From Mesorhizobium sp. Root157 (GTDB taxonomy: Bacteria > Pseudomonadota > Alphaproteobacteria > Rhizobiales > Rhizobiaceae): DNA of 52,319 nucleotides. Shown piece after piece: positions 42,703 to 50,367 of the stretch (within the stretch, counting starts at the first letter, position 1; each line of letters opens with the position of its first letter). Under the pieces are notes generated by a model. The model was not told the DNA's origin, did not search any database, and worked only from the letters and a program-made list of their open reading frames with translations. Position numbers and translations under genes: made by a program. The stretch lies in assembly GCF_001427385.1 (NCBI RefSeq), contig NZ_LMGJ01000034.1, forward strand, positions 34,590-86,908, written 5' to 3'.

Positions 42703-43523
42703 CCGTCCCTCCCTGCCAACAGGTCAACGAACCAGAATTTCTCGACCTTGCGCAGATCGACCGCCGCGACATTATCGATGACGAAGCGGCGAACATCCTT
42801 CCGGTGGATCCACCAGAAATCGTCCAGCGATGTCGCCTCACGCCGCTTGGCTTTGAGCCACCCTTTGGCGATCCAGCTGCCGACCGTCTTGCGGTCGACG
42901 CCCATCACGGAGGCTAATTGATTGGCGTTCAGATGGTCGGGATCAGCGCGATCGGCGCCAAGCCGTTTCAGTTTGACGACAATGGCCGTTTCGGTGCGCG
43001 CATAGCCCGCACGCTTCAAAGCTTTCTGGATCGTTCTCGGATTCTTGTGTGCCTGGTCGGTGACGACCCCGATTTCTGCTTCGCTCCATACCGGTTCTTT
43101 GAATCGCGGCGCGACAAGGCCGAGCTTTAGCGCCCGTTTCGAAACCCACCAGCGAGGTCGACCAACAACTTGGGCGCAATGCTGCACGGCGCGCTTGTCG
43201 GGTTTGGTCTGGTAAGTGCGAATGATGATGGCGTCGATCTGGTCGGTGGTTTGCCAGTGCTGCCGTTCATGCACTTTGCCATCGTTCCCCGGCATCCGCA
43301 GGCCGAGAATGCCGACGCGGTTGTAGATCGACGAGGCTGTGCGTCCGGGCAGGACAGCGAGGCATGCCGAGACACCGCCGGAAGGGTAATGCTGCCGCAA
43401 CAGCTTTTCTTCACGACCCGTCCAGAACCGGCGCGTTCCACAACGGATAGCCCCGGCGACGGGATTGACGTCCAGCAATTCGCGGATGCCGGAAGGTTCG
43501 CGCATGGCAAGCGGTGCGTTCAT
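42699..43523 (-). CDS. DNA-binding protein with multiple helix-turn-helix segments
   Basis: The 274-residue protein starts MNAPLAMREPSGIRELLDVNP. It has a Trp-centred N-terminal segment (TRRFWTGREEKLLRQHYPSGGVSACLAVLPGRTASSIYNR, about 30-70) resembling GcrA/Myb-like HTHs, a second such segment in the middle (EPVWSEAEIGVVTDQAHKNPRTIQKAL) and an excisionase-like HTH near the end (LNANQLASVMGVDRKTVGSWIAKGWL). It probably regulates phage genes. The start overlaps the MT-A70 gene stop. Confidence 0.75.
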   Translation of the reverse strand: MNAPLAMREPSGIRELLDVNPVAGAIRCGTRRFWTGREEKLLRQHYPSGGVSACLAVLPGRTASSIYNRVGILGLRMPGNDGKVHERQHWQTTDQIDAIIIRTYQTKPDKRAVQHCAQVVGRPRWWVSKRALKLGLVAPRFKEPVWSEAEIGVVTDQAHKNPRTIQKALKRAGYARTETAIVVKLKRLGADRADPDHLNANQLASVMGVDRKTVGSWIAKGWLKAKRREATSLDDFWWIHRKDVRRFVIDNVAAVDLRKVEKFWFVDLLAGRDG

Positions 43524-44710
43524 GCCGGCACCGCTTCGGGCGCTTCCAGCCCCCACGCATCCCAACCCTTTCGGGCGCGGCGGGCGTTGAGTTCGATCTT
43601 CGGCGTGTTCGGCCAGTTGGCGTCGATCCACGCCATGAAATCTTCCGGCTTGGCCGAATGGCCGGTGGCGTCAGCAGCATGCGCGGCACCGTCGAAATCG
43701 CTCTTGAGCTGATCGCCCTGCGCCGGGGCGATCGGTTTGCCGCGCGTCGCGACGAGCAGCAGCTCATGCTTGCCCCGGTTCCAGTAGCCGCCAGCCATCT
43801 TTTGCTTGACCCAGCAGAAGTTGGTGACGTAGCGCGCATGCGCCTTGTTCGGCGAAAGGAACCCGGTTGCGGCATCCCGCTCGATCCATGCGAAGCCCCA
43901 TGCGTCGAGCACGCAGATCGCTTCGACCAGCATCGGAGCCGTTGCCCACAGGAAGAGAACGCAATCCTTGTCAGCGATGGCGCCGACGTCGCGGCGCATG
44001 ATGGTGAGAACGTCCGAGGTCGGATAGTGATTGTCAGCTGACCGGTCCATGCCGGTTTCCGTCGAATAGGGTTCGAACCGCCATTCGGGGTCGGCAACGA
44101 TGATGCCGTATTTCTTTTCGGGCAGTGCGACTTGGCGCGTGCCAAGCTCTATCTCACGAGCCTGTCGGCGTTCCTTCTTCTCGGCTTGCACCTCGGCGCG
44201 AATGGAGTTCACCGCCGGCTGGATCGCCCGCTTCAGAGCAGCGCGCGTTGGCTCGTCGCCATTGGCGAGTATATCGTCCAGCGCATCGCGCACGGCAGTC
44301 GGGTTGGAAGCGATGGCATCGCGCATCTGGCGCGCTTCGTGGACCTGCTTTCGGGTAAGCCCTGCTTCCTCGGCGGTAAAACCGTTCTCGTCCGGAACGG
44401 TTTTCGGACGCCCGCCTTTCGCGGCGCTCGCCGGCCGCGCCGCGTCAAATTCCATTGCCAGGCGACTTTTCGCGAGACTTTCAATCTCCAGCGAATCCGC
44501 CTGGACACGATAGGTGGCGTTGATCAGCTCATCATGAGCCCGCTTCGCTTTCTGAAGGCGGGCGGCGCGTTTGGCGGCGTCGTAGATCGTCGTCGCCATG
44601 TCATGCGCGGACAACACTTCCGCAGCGCTTGCCGCGCCGGCAAGCACCGCCGCCGCCTCTTTCACAAGAGACGGCAGGGTATCGTCGGCTATGGCGAGCG
44701 CGCCGGACAT
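43520..44710 (-). CDS. MT-A70 family N6-adenine methyltransferase
   Basis: The 396-residue protein has an N-terminal helical region (about 1-190, with KGGRPKTVPDENGFTAEEAGLTRKQVHEARQMRD, a ParB/HTH-like stretch) and an MT-A70 domain (about 205-390) with KYGIIVADPEWRFEPYST, then DCVLFLWATAPML and KHELLLVATRGKP. The catalytic tetrad is DPEW instead of DPPW. The enzyme probably methylates adenine in phage DNA and protects it from restriction, or alters transcription. Confidence 0.88.
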   Translation of the reverse strand: MSGALAIADDTLPSLVKEAAAVLAGAASAAEVLSAHDMATTIYDAAKRAARLQKAKRAHDELINATYRVQADSLEIESLAKSRLAMEFDAARPASAAKGGRPKTVPDENGFTAEEAGLTRKQVHEARQMRDAIASNPTAVRDALDDILANGDEPTRAALKRAIQPAVNSIRAEVQAEKKERRQAREIELGTRQVALPEKKYGIIVADPEWRFEPYSTETGMDRSADNHYPTSDVLTIMRRDVGAIADKDCVLFLWATAPMLVEAICVLDAWGFAWIERDAATGFLSPNKAHARYVTNFCWVKQKMAGGYWNRGKHELLLVATRGKPIAPAQGDQLKSDFDGAAHAADATGHSAKPEDFMAWIDANWPNTPKIELNARRARKGWDAWGLEAPEAVPA

Positions 44711-45633
44711 CAGGCTTCCGGGGCGCCTTCGAAGGCCGGCAGCTTGGTTTCGTCCGCTGCCGTTTTCAGGTCATAGCCAACCTGTTCGCGAAGATAGTAC
44801 TCCCAGCGATAGAGCTGGTAGAACCACTTGATGTCGCCTCCCGCAATGCGATAGCGCAGCCGCGCCGGAATGCGCACGGCATCGCCGTCGATGAAGGCAG
44901 GCACCGACACCATGAAGATGCCGGGAATAATGACGGTCTCGCCCTTGGCGTTCTGGTGTTCCTCGGAAAACTCGACCACGCGCTCGCCGGTCTGCAGGCG
45001 GATGCCCTGCTTGGCACGGGCGGCAACGAACACTTCAAGATGGCGCGAGAGTGCGACGACCTCCGAAGGAGTAGCCATCTTCTCATTGAAAAGCCGTTCG
45101 TATTCGGAGCGTTCCCCATCCGTCGGCGCTGCCAGTTCGGCGGCATGTTCTTCGAGAAAGGCAGCGAAAATTTCCTGTTCCATGGGCTTGGCGTTCATGC
45201 CCACCCACGCCTTGAATTCTTCCGTCAGCGGGAAAGCGTAGACGATGCGATGGTCACGCGAGCGTGCCGCCCCTTCCGCTGAATCGTAGTTCAGCACGGC
45301 GGTCAGCTTCGGCTCGGGCCACGAGGTCTTGCCGAACAGGGCGCTGCGCTCATCCTTGTGCCGGTTGATGAGGCTGATGAAGCTTTGCAGCGTGTCGACC
45401 TCGGCCGTACCTTTGCGCCGCGCCGGGTCCGTCCGGAATTCTTCGATCAGGGGCCGAAGCGAACGGAAGGCCTGCGCCTTGCGGTCGAAAGCGACAGGAA
45501 CAGACGAAGGCAGGCCCTCGCCAAGCCCGCCGGTGGTGATGTTGACCGTGGCGGGCGCAACGCCTTCGGTTGCCAGAGCGGTGATGAGTTCGATGCCGTG
45601 CGCATCGAGCGGAACTTTCTGTTGATCGGCCAT
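44710..45633 (-). CDS. DUF2303 family protein
   Basis: A 307-residue protein beginning MADQQKVPLDAHGIELITALATEG with LQSFISLINRHKDERSALFG and an ending with WFYQLYRWEYYLREQVGYDL. It matches DUF2303, a phage family found beside recombination and replication genes and of unknown biochemistry. It overlaps the methyltransferase gene by one base. An ssDNA-related role is sometimes suggested, without proof. Confidence 0.85.
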   Translation of the reverse strand: MADQQKVPLDAHGIELITALATEGVAPATVNITTGGLGEGLPSSVPVAFDRKAQAFRSLRPLIEEFRTDPARRKGTAEVDTLQSFISLINRHKDERSALFGKTSWPEPKLTAVLNYDSAEGAARSRDHRIVYAFPLTEEFKAWVGMNAKPMEQEIFAAFLEEHAAELAAPTDGERSEYERLFNEKMATPSEVVALSRHLEVFVAARAKQGIRLQTGERVVEFSEEHQNAKGETVIIPGIFMVSVPAFIDGDAVRIPARLRYRIAGGDIKWFYQLYRWEYYLREQVGYDLKTAADETKLPAFEGAPEA

Positions 45634-45664
45634 GGCCGTTTCCTTTCAGGGCTGGGGTGGAGGG

Positions 45665-46018
45665 TCAGGCCGTCTCGGCCTCGTCGCCGACATCCTCGCG
45701 GGGCGCGGAACGCGGCGCCTGGAACATGTCGATCTGGTTCGGATGCTCGACTGAAAGCAGCCCGTCGATTGCCCAGAAGGGCGTCTTCATGAATTTCACG
45801 GTGTCGGGCAGCTTGGACTTAGCGTCCGCCTTGATGTCGACGCGGCCAAGCTCGAAATCGAGCGTGATCTTGACGGTGATTTCCGCCTTGCACTTGTCGG
45901 CCGGGCAGGCCTCCAGCGCGTCGATGGCTTCGTTGAGGAGCGTGTCGCAATGGCGCGAGAAGTCGCCACGCGACAGAAGGCCGAGCATTTCACGGAAGGA
46001 GCGCAGGACGCGGCTCAT
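45665..46018 (-). CDS. 117-residue hypothetical early protein
   Basis: The product starts MSRVLRSFREMLGLLSRGDFSRHCDTLLNEAIDALEACPADKCKAEITVKITLDFE. It has a short helical half followed by a beta half. Homologues would be phage proteins located next to DUF2303 in rhizobial phages; no function is known. It overlaps the next gene by four bases. Confidence 0.65.
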   Translation of the reverse strand: MSRVLRSFREMLGLLSRGDFSRHCDTLLNEAIDALEACPADKCKAEITVKITLDFELGRVDIKADAKSKLPDTVKFMKTPFWAIDGLLSVEHPNQIDMFQAPRSAPREDVGDEAETA

Positions 46019-46227
46019 GACGGGTTCCTTTCAGGTTGAGGGAGGCGGCAGCGGCGCTTGCCGTAGAATTCGACAAGGCCTTGACTGGCGAGTGCGTTCC
46101 AGGTCGAGCGCATGAACGGCGCGGTTTCGCCACGAGCGAGCAGCGCCTGATGGTCACGGCCGGCGAAGACACCGTCACCGCCGTGATCGGCAAGCCATTT
46201 GAGAGCTTCGGTTTCGGAGTGGATCAC
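46015..46227 (-). CDS. 70-residue hypothetical protein (GTG start)
   Basis: A GTG start overlapping the upstream stop in GTGA gives a 70-residue product, MIHSETEALKWLADHGGDGVFAGRDHQALLARGE and a basic end (FYGKRRCRLPQPERNPS). The helical start and WNALASQGLVEF segment suggest a winged-helix fold that could bind DNA. No family recognised. Confidence 0.6.
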   Translation of the reverse strand: MIHSETEALKWLADHGGDGVFAGRDHQALLARGETAPFMRSTWNALASQGLVEFYGKRRCRLPQPERNPS

Positions 46228-46670
46228 TTCGCCCCTCCGCGCTCGATCCGATACCGCCCGGCCTGCGCGCTCACCGGCTTGCGCAGCACGGTGACCAGTC
46301 CGGCGGTCACCAGTTCGGCCAGATGCTCGCTGGCGCGGCCTTGGCTGACTTTCGCGGCCGCACAGAACTCGCGGGCGGCGCCGGTGATGGTGCGATCGGC
46401 AGAAGCTTGCGTGGCCATGGCCTGCCACAGGCGCGCCGCCTGCACGCTGACATTGTGGTGGCGCGCGAATTTCTGGGGAACGAAGCCCGTCTCGTCGGCG
46501 GGATCGTCGAAGATCGTATCGAAATGCTGCTGGACGAAGGTCGTCGGCGAAACGCCGGCCTTGCGTGCCGCCGCCTCTATGCGCGTGCTCATGTCGCGGT
46601 CGCAGCGCACCGAAAAGCGGAAGCAGCGCTCGTCGAAACCGAGTGCGGAAGAAGCAAGCCCGAATCTCAC
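46224..46670 (-). CDS. Ribbon-helix-helix plus winged-helix DNA-binding protein
   Basis: The GTG start overlaps the CII-like gene stop in GTGA, giving 148 residues. Residues 15-50 (ERCFRFSVRCDRDMSTRIEAAARKAGVSPTTFVQQHFDTIF) look like a ribbon-helix-helix unit, and 90-148 (ITGAAREFCAAAKVSQGRASEHLAELVTAGLVTVLRKPVSAQAGRYRIERG) like a winged helix. A regulator of the early operon is inferred. Confidence 0.7.
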   Translation of the reverse strand: MRFGLASSALGFDERCFRFSVRCDRDMSTRIEAAARKAGVSPTTFVQQHFDTIFDDPADETGFVPQKFARHHNVSVQAARLWQAMATQASADRTITGAAREFCAAAKVSQGRASEHLAELVTAGLVTVLRKPVSAQAGRYRIERGGAK

Positions 46671-47158
46671 GCCGCGCCCCCGATGATCGAAAGTCCACCG
46701 TGGCCGCGCACGCTGGCCACCACCTTGCGGTAGTCGGCAAGCGAGCGCTCGACAGACGCCAACGCCTTGTCGATCTGGTTTGCCTCGGCCGGCGTCAGCT
46801 TGCCATCGGCAAAGGCCAACGCGCCGGCCGTCATCAATTCGCCCATCTGCACCACGGCTTCGGCGTGGCTGGCCATGACAGACACATTGTCGGAGGCCGA
46901 AACTTCGGTTTCGGCAAAGCGCCGCCCACGTGCGCCGGCTATTGCTTCGCTCATGTCGAAGCGGCAGCACTCTTCCTCCAGCGCGAACACCGCCTCCAGC
47001 GGCATCAGTTCGGGGCTTTCGGCATTGGCCCAGCGCCCGACCGTGGATTTGCCGAAAGAACAGATCGCCGCGGCGCGCTCGATGCCGCCGACAGCGGCGA
47101 TCAGATCGCGTTGTTTGGCCTTGAGCAGGAAATGTCGGGCGTTGGCATTGGGCACCAT
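46667..47158 (-). CDS. CII-like phage regulatory protein
   Basis: This 163-residue protein starts MVPNANARHFLLKAKQRDLIAAVGGIERAAAICSFGKSTVGRWANAES, an HTH (about 18-45) as in CII-type phage regulators, followed by a helical C-terminus that could tetramerise. A GAGGAGG ribosome site is in place. Two matching palindromes (TTCCC-N5-GGGAA) lie just upstream. It leads the long leftward replication and methyltransferase operon. Confidence 0.8.
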   Translation of the reverse strand: MVPNANARHFLLKAKQRDLIAAVGGIERAAAICSFGKSTVGRWANAESPELMPLEAVFALEEECCRFDMSEAIAGARGRRFAETEVSASDNVSVMASHAEAVVQMGELMTAGALAFADGKLTPAEANQIDKALASVERSLADYRKVVASVRGHGGLSIIGGAA

Positions 47159-47185
47159 GTCAGCCTCCTCGAAAGGCAAAAAGCT

Positions 47186-47228
47186 TCCCACGCCGGGAAA
47201 TCCCAGCGTCGTTTCCCGTGGCGGGAAT
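47186..47228. promoter_or_regulatory. Twin palindromic operators before the CII-like gene
   Basis: Two perfect inverted repeats TTCCC-N5-GGGAA, 47186-47200 and 47214-47228, have centres 28 bases apart and identical arms. They lie 28 and 56 bases upstream of the gene start at 47158. The regulator may be the CII-like protein itself, the Cro-like protein or the RHH protein. Confidence 0.65.
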
Positions 47229-47288
47229 GGTCAGAAAGATTCAGTGTGCGGGGGTCAGATGGTCATGGAGGCCCGCAAGCAAATGTTC

Positions 47289-47810
47289 TCATGGTCCGCC
47301 GCTCCTGGTATCGGCCTTCGGCAGCAAGCGTGCGGAGCCGGCATCAACGCCGCCGGCCCCGCCGTCCACTCGCTCGCCAGAGTATTCGCGGGAACCGCCA
47401 TGCCGCTCGATCTGATCGAGGCAGGCGCGGGCAAGCGGCCCGGCGCCGATCTTCGCGGCATGGGTTGCCAATGCCATGGTCAGCGCCGTCGCATCGTCGA
47501 TCTGCTCGTAAGCGGAGATCGCGCGCAAAAGGATCATGGCATGGTCGGAAAGCGTGACCGCGCCGGCGGAAGGGCTTGGGGGGCAAACCGGCGCGGTCGT
47601 ATCCGGCTGTGCAGGGCCGGATTCGGTGAAGTGATGGAATGCCGCCGAGGCACCCACGACCTCGGCGGCGCCCACGCGGTCAGGGTCTTGGGGGCCCTGC
47701 GCGGAAGCAAATGGCGGTGGCGGCAGGATGGGCAAGCCTTGCGCGCTCATCTGGCGCACGGCGGCGAGGCCGCGATCGGCAAGCACACGGTCGAAGGTTG
47801 CCGCTCTCAT
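47289..47810 (-). CDS. 173-residue hypothetical protein next to Cro
   Basis: A protein beginning MRAATFDRVLADRGLAAVRQMSAQGLPILPPPPF with a low-complexity Pro/Ala-rich middle and a helical segment (DHAMILLRAISAYEQIDDATALTMALATHA). It overlaps the Cro-like gene by four bases. No family recognised. A CII-unrelated early protein; position resembles that of lambda orf upstream of O, but no evidence links them. Confidence 0.6.
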   Translation of the reverse strand: MRAATFDRVLADRGLAAVRQMSAQGLPILPPPPFASAQGPQDPDRVGAAEVVGASAAFHHFTESGPAQPDTTAPVCPPSPSAGAVTLSDHAMILLRAISAYEQIDDATALTMALATHAAKIGAGPLARACLDQIERHGGSREYSGERVDGGAGGVDAGSARLLPKADTRSGGP

Positions 47811-48016
47811 TCAACGGCCTCCTTCGGATACAGATCGGGGCGAATGTCGTGACGAGGTATTCCCGTAAGTCTCTCGAAATCGAGGACCCGTTCCGCAGGA
47901 ACCTTTTTTTTCCAGGAATAGAACGCTTGATGTTTGATGCCCAAACCATCGGCGAGCTTTCCCAGCCCGCCTACAATTTCCGCACCCTTTTGAACGAGGT
48001 CGATCATGGGTGACAT
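47807..48016 (-). CDS. Cro-like (YdaS-type) regulator
   Basis: The 69-residue protein (from ATG 48016; an inner ATG at 48007 is also possible) has the YdaS/Cro-like HTH LVQKGAEIVGGLGKLADGLGIKHQAFYSWKKK. It starts immediately beside the shared operator block and has almost no leader, so its mRNA may be leaderless. It diverges from the repressor gene, as Cro does from CI. Confidence 0.85.
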   Translation of the reverse strand: MSPMIDLVQKGAEIVGGLGKLADGLGIKHQAFYSWKKKVPAERVLDFERLTGIPRHDIRPDLYPKEAVE

Positions 48017-48017
48017 G

Positions 48018-48045
48018 GGTAAGTTATACCTACCTACATTGTCAA
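48018..48045 (-). promoter_or_regulatory. OR-like operator-promoter of the Cro gene
   Basis: On the minus strand this 28-base block starts with a TTGACA element and contains GTAGGT and TTACC arms; 24 of 28 positions match the block at 49173-49200 on the plus strand. On the plus strand it reads GGTAAGTTATACCTACC at its left end. A second AGGTAGGT copy lies at 48052-48059. The block controls leftward transcription and should be bound by the repressor. Confidence 0.75.
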
Positions 48046-48092
48046 GCCAAAAGGTAGGTGCAAAAAAAGTAAGCAACAATTACAATTGTAGC

Positions 48093-48788
48093 ATGACATC
48101 TGACGACATCGAAACGCTTGGAGCGCGTATCAAATACGCTCGCAAGGCTGCCAAGCGCACACAGAGCGAAGTTGCGGCTCACTTCGGGATATCTCGCGTG
48201 TCGGTAACCCAATGGGAAAGCGATAAGACGAAACCGGAAGTCTCCAAGATCGGCGACCTTGCTGGATTCTTGGATACGTCCGTAGATTTTCTCATTGAGC
48301 GTAAGGGCGCACCTCCAATCGCGGTGGAGGTCAAATCACTTCCTGGAGATCCTCGATCTCGCGCAATCCCCGGCAACGAGCTCATTGGAGCCCGGGACAT
48401 GCCGGTTTATGCCGCAGCGATGGGCGGAGATGGACATATGCTGATCTCCTTCGAGGCGATCGATTATGTAAAGCGGCCGGCAGCCCTACAGAGCGTCAAA
48501 GGCGGCTACGGCATCCTTGTCTCCGGGGATTCGATGATCCCCGCCTACTGGCCAGGTGACACCGCATTGGTGAATCCCAATCTTCCGGCGCACCGAGACA
48601 CTGATGTTGTCCTTTATCACACGCCACCCAAGGAACGCGGCGAAGCACAGGCAATCATCAAGCGGCTCATTGGTATAAATGATCGTGAGTGGAGGCTCGA
48701 ACAATACAAGCCTTCCAATGAATTTTCAGAAAGCAGAATTGACTGGCCTGTCTGCCACCGGGTAGTCGGAAAGTACAACGCACGCTAG
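48093..48788 (+). CDS. CI-like repressor: XRE HTH plus S24 peptidase
   Basis: The 231-residue protein starts MTSDDIETLGARIKYARKAA, with an XRE HTH (about 9-65; TQSEVAAHFGISRVSVTQWESDKTKPE) and a LexA/CI-like peptidase domain with the serine in ILVSGDSMIPAYWPGD and the lysine in AIIKRLIG. The linker segment VYAAAMGGDG has MG rather than the classic AG cleavage pair. A TACAAT -10 element lies six bases before the ATG, suggesting a leaderless mRNA as from lambda PRM. SOS-triggered self-cleavage would induce the prophage. Confidence 0.93.
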   Translation: MTSDDIETLGARIKYARKAAKRTQSEVAAHFGISRVSVTQWESDKTKPEVSKIGDLAGFLDTSVDFLIERKGAPPIAVEVKSLPGDPRSRAIPGNELIGARDMPVYAAAMGGDGHMLISFEAIDYVKRPAALQSVKGGYGILVSGDSMIPAYWPGDTALVNPNLPAHRDTDVVLYHTPPKERGEAQAIIKRLIGINDREWRLEQYKPSNEFSESRIDWPVCHRVVGKYNAR

Positions 48789-49036
48789 GACGCGATTGCC
48801 AATTCACCTTCAAGCGCTGGAACCTCACCGTAGCTGGCAATCACCACTGCATCCTCAAATTCGCCAATTGATGGATCGCCAGTCCTGCTGAAGGCAATCA
48901 CCCCGGATTTCATTCCTGCGAGACGATCAGCCAAGCGCAACGCATGAGCTCGATCCTGCGCTTGCACGGGAATATCTGGAACCAAAAACCCCAACCTCGT
49001 GCGGTCGAAGGATTGCACGACAAAATACGTAAGCAT
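48785..49036 (-). CDS. 83-residue hypothetical protein next to the repressor
   Basis: The protein starts MLTYFVVQSFDRTRLGFLVPDIPVQAQDRAHALRLADRLAGMKSGVIAFSRTGD, with a GGGGG ribosome site; a longer in-frame start is possible. It converges on the repressor gene, overlapping its end by four bases. A degenerate SOS box (GAAC-N7-GCAC, 49086-49100) lies about 50 bases upstream, so damage induction is possible. No family recognised; the fold looks like a small alpha/beta domain. Confidence 0.65.
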   Translation of the reverse strand: MLTYFVVQSFDRTRLGFLVPDIPVQAQDRAHALRLADRLAGMKSGVIAFSRTGDPSIGEFEDAVVIASYGEVPALEGELAIAS

Positions 49037-49148
49037 GAAAACCCCCAGGCACTGCAGCTTCACCCAGACCATGACTCGATAATAAGAACAAAACAAGCAC
49101 AAATGATTCGGGCATCTTCACGCCACGCCTTGCCGCGACAATCGTATC

Positions 49149-49200
49149 GTAGGAATTGCCTACTATTTATAGTTGACATTGTAGGTAAGTATCACCTACC
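49149..49200 (+). promoter_or_regulatory. OL-like operator-promoter of the rightward early operon
   Basis: Two sites are present: GTAGGAATTGCCTAC (49149-49163, arms GTAGG and CCTAC) and, within the 28-base block at 49173-49200 that begins with TTGACA, the repeat GTAGGT-N7-ACCTAC (49181-49199). The second block is the counterpart of the OR-like block. It drives the small genes starting at 49237. Confidence 0.72.
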
Positions 49201-49236
49201 TTTTCGACCATCGCAATTCCGCGATGGAGAAATGTC

Positions 49237-49497
49237 ATGCTGCAGTTCGAAACCCGGCCCGAGACCGCCGCCGCCGCTCACGCCGCCATTGCCGATGAGC
49301 GCGCAACGAAGCTTTCCGCCCGCCGCCCGCTCACCGAACGCCTGGCCGACGCCATGCTGGAAATCACCGGCGCCAACAGGATCGTCGACGCCCAGGCGCT
49401 CGCGCTTTGCGGCTTCACCCGCGCCGAGCTGACGGAAGACAACGTCGCCGCCGCGCGTGACCGCGCCAACCGGCTGGCCGAGCGCAGGATCGGCTGA
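49237..49497 (+). CDS. 86-residue hypothetical protein, first early rightward gene
   Basis: The protein begins MLQFETRPETAAAAHAAIADERATKLSARRPLTERLADAMLEI and is rich in Ala and Arg, probably all helical. The GGAGAAATGTC spacing places a ribosome site before the ATG. It is the first gene after the OL-like operator, the N position of lambda, but has no N-like Arg-rich motif that I can recognise. Function unknown. Confidence 0.65.
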   Translation: MLQFETRPETAAAAHAAIADERATKLSARRPLTERLADAMLEITGANRIVDAQALALCGFTRAELTEDNVAAARDRANRLAERRIG

Positions 49498-49498
49498 C

Positions 49499-49579
49499 AT
49501 GGCCCGCGACCTTTTCAGCTTCCTTGCCATGGGCACATTCCTGTGCGCCGTGGCGCTTTGGCTGCCGGTGCTGGCATGA
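49499..49579 (+). CDS. 26-residue membrane microprotein
   Basis: A 26-codon frame starts two bases after the preceding stop and overlaps the next start by four bases (ATGA). The product is MARDLFSFLAMGTFLCAVAL plus six more residues, one hydrophobic helix. Tight packing supports its reality, but translation is unproven. Confidence 0.45.
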   Translation: MARDLFSFLAMGTFLCAVALWLPVLA

Positions 49580-49797
49580 GCGACCTGCGCACGTCCTGCC
49601 CCTACCACCCGTACTGCGGTTGCCCGGCGGATATGGTCAGCATCGACTGCCCCGCCATCAATCCGAGGGCAGGGGCGCCGCTCGACCATGCGCCGGCCGG
49701 CATCACGGAGCCGCCATTGTTCCGGCGGATCGAGGTCGCAGGCCTGTGCGCCATCGCCCTGATCGGCATCGCCGCGCTCTGGTTCGGAGCGCGATGA
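49576..49797 (+). CDS. 73-residue protein with cysteine-rich start and C-terminal membrane helix
   Basis: The product starts MSDLRTSCPYHPYCGCPADM, with four cysteines, and ends with a membrane helix (VAGLCAIALIGIAALWFGAR). The start overlaps the microprotein by four bases. A metal-binding tail-anchored protein of unknown function; no match to a named family. Confidence 0.6.
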   Translation: MSDLRTSCPYHPYCGCPADMVSIDCPAINPRAGAPLDHAPAGITEPPLFRRIEVAGLCAIALIGIAALWFGAR

Positions 49798-49982
49798 TGG
49801 CTCACCTCTGCCCCATCTGCCTCAAACCATTCAAGGCTGACGACTTTTGCGCCAGCGACATCGATCTTGGCATCTGCCATGCCGCCTGTCTGGAAGGATC
49901 CCCGACCGTAGACCTCGAAACCGGCGAGCCGGTAGACGGTCCGATCCCAACATATCGCTATGGGGATGACGACAATGGCTGA
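49794..49982 (+). CDS. 62-residue zinc-binding protein
   Basis: The start MMAHLCPICLKPF overlaps the preceding stop by four bases. A CPIC pair and a later C..HAAC arrangement (CASDIDLGICHAAC) suggest a small zinc-binding unit. It ends acidic (YRYGDDDNG). Function unknown; a nucleic-acid or protein-binding role in early phage biology is possible. Confidence 0.6.
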   Translation: MMAHLCPICLKPFKADDFCASDIDLGICHAACLEGSPTVDLETGEPVDGPIPTYRYGDDDNG

Positions 49983-50367
49983 GCGCCCCCGCACCCTCGC
50001 ATCACTGATCGAACCCGGCTTTGCCGACGGCTACGAGCAATTCAGGGAACTGATCGACAACACCCGCCACCTATCGGAACTGACCCCGAACCAGAAGGTA
50101 TGGGCGCGCCTGTTCGAACTGGTTTCCGTGGCCATGATCGAAGGGCTGAACACGGCTGAAACCGAGCAGGAATTGCCGCCGGTCGAAACAGTTTTCGAAT
50201 TGTGGTCCGCGATCGGGTCGGCCTTGGCCACGGTCAATGCACAGGCATTCACCGCCGCCGGCAAACGCAAGGTCCGCCACGAGATGCTTGTGGCGCTGAA
50301 GCACGGTTACGACCGCGCCATGCAGGGCCTCACCGAAGGCATTCCGGAGGCTGCAAACAATGGCTGA
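49975..50367 (+). CDS. 130-residue helical hypothetical protein
   Basis: From the ATG giving MAERPRTLASLIEPGFADGYEQFRELIDNTRH the product is 130 residues; an ATG three codons upstream is an alternative. It is helical with RHEMLVALKHGYDRAM near the end, no known motif. It overlaps the zinc-binding protein gene by eight bases and the DUF5131 gene by eight bases. Confidence 0.65.
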   Translation: MAERPRTLASLIEPGFADGYEQFRELIDNTRHLSELTPNQKVWARLFELVSVAMIEGLNTAETEQELPPVETVFELWSAIGSALATVNAQAFTAAGKRKVRHEMLVALKHGYDRAMQGLTEGIPEAANNG

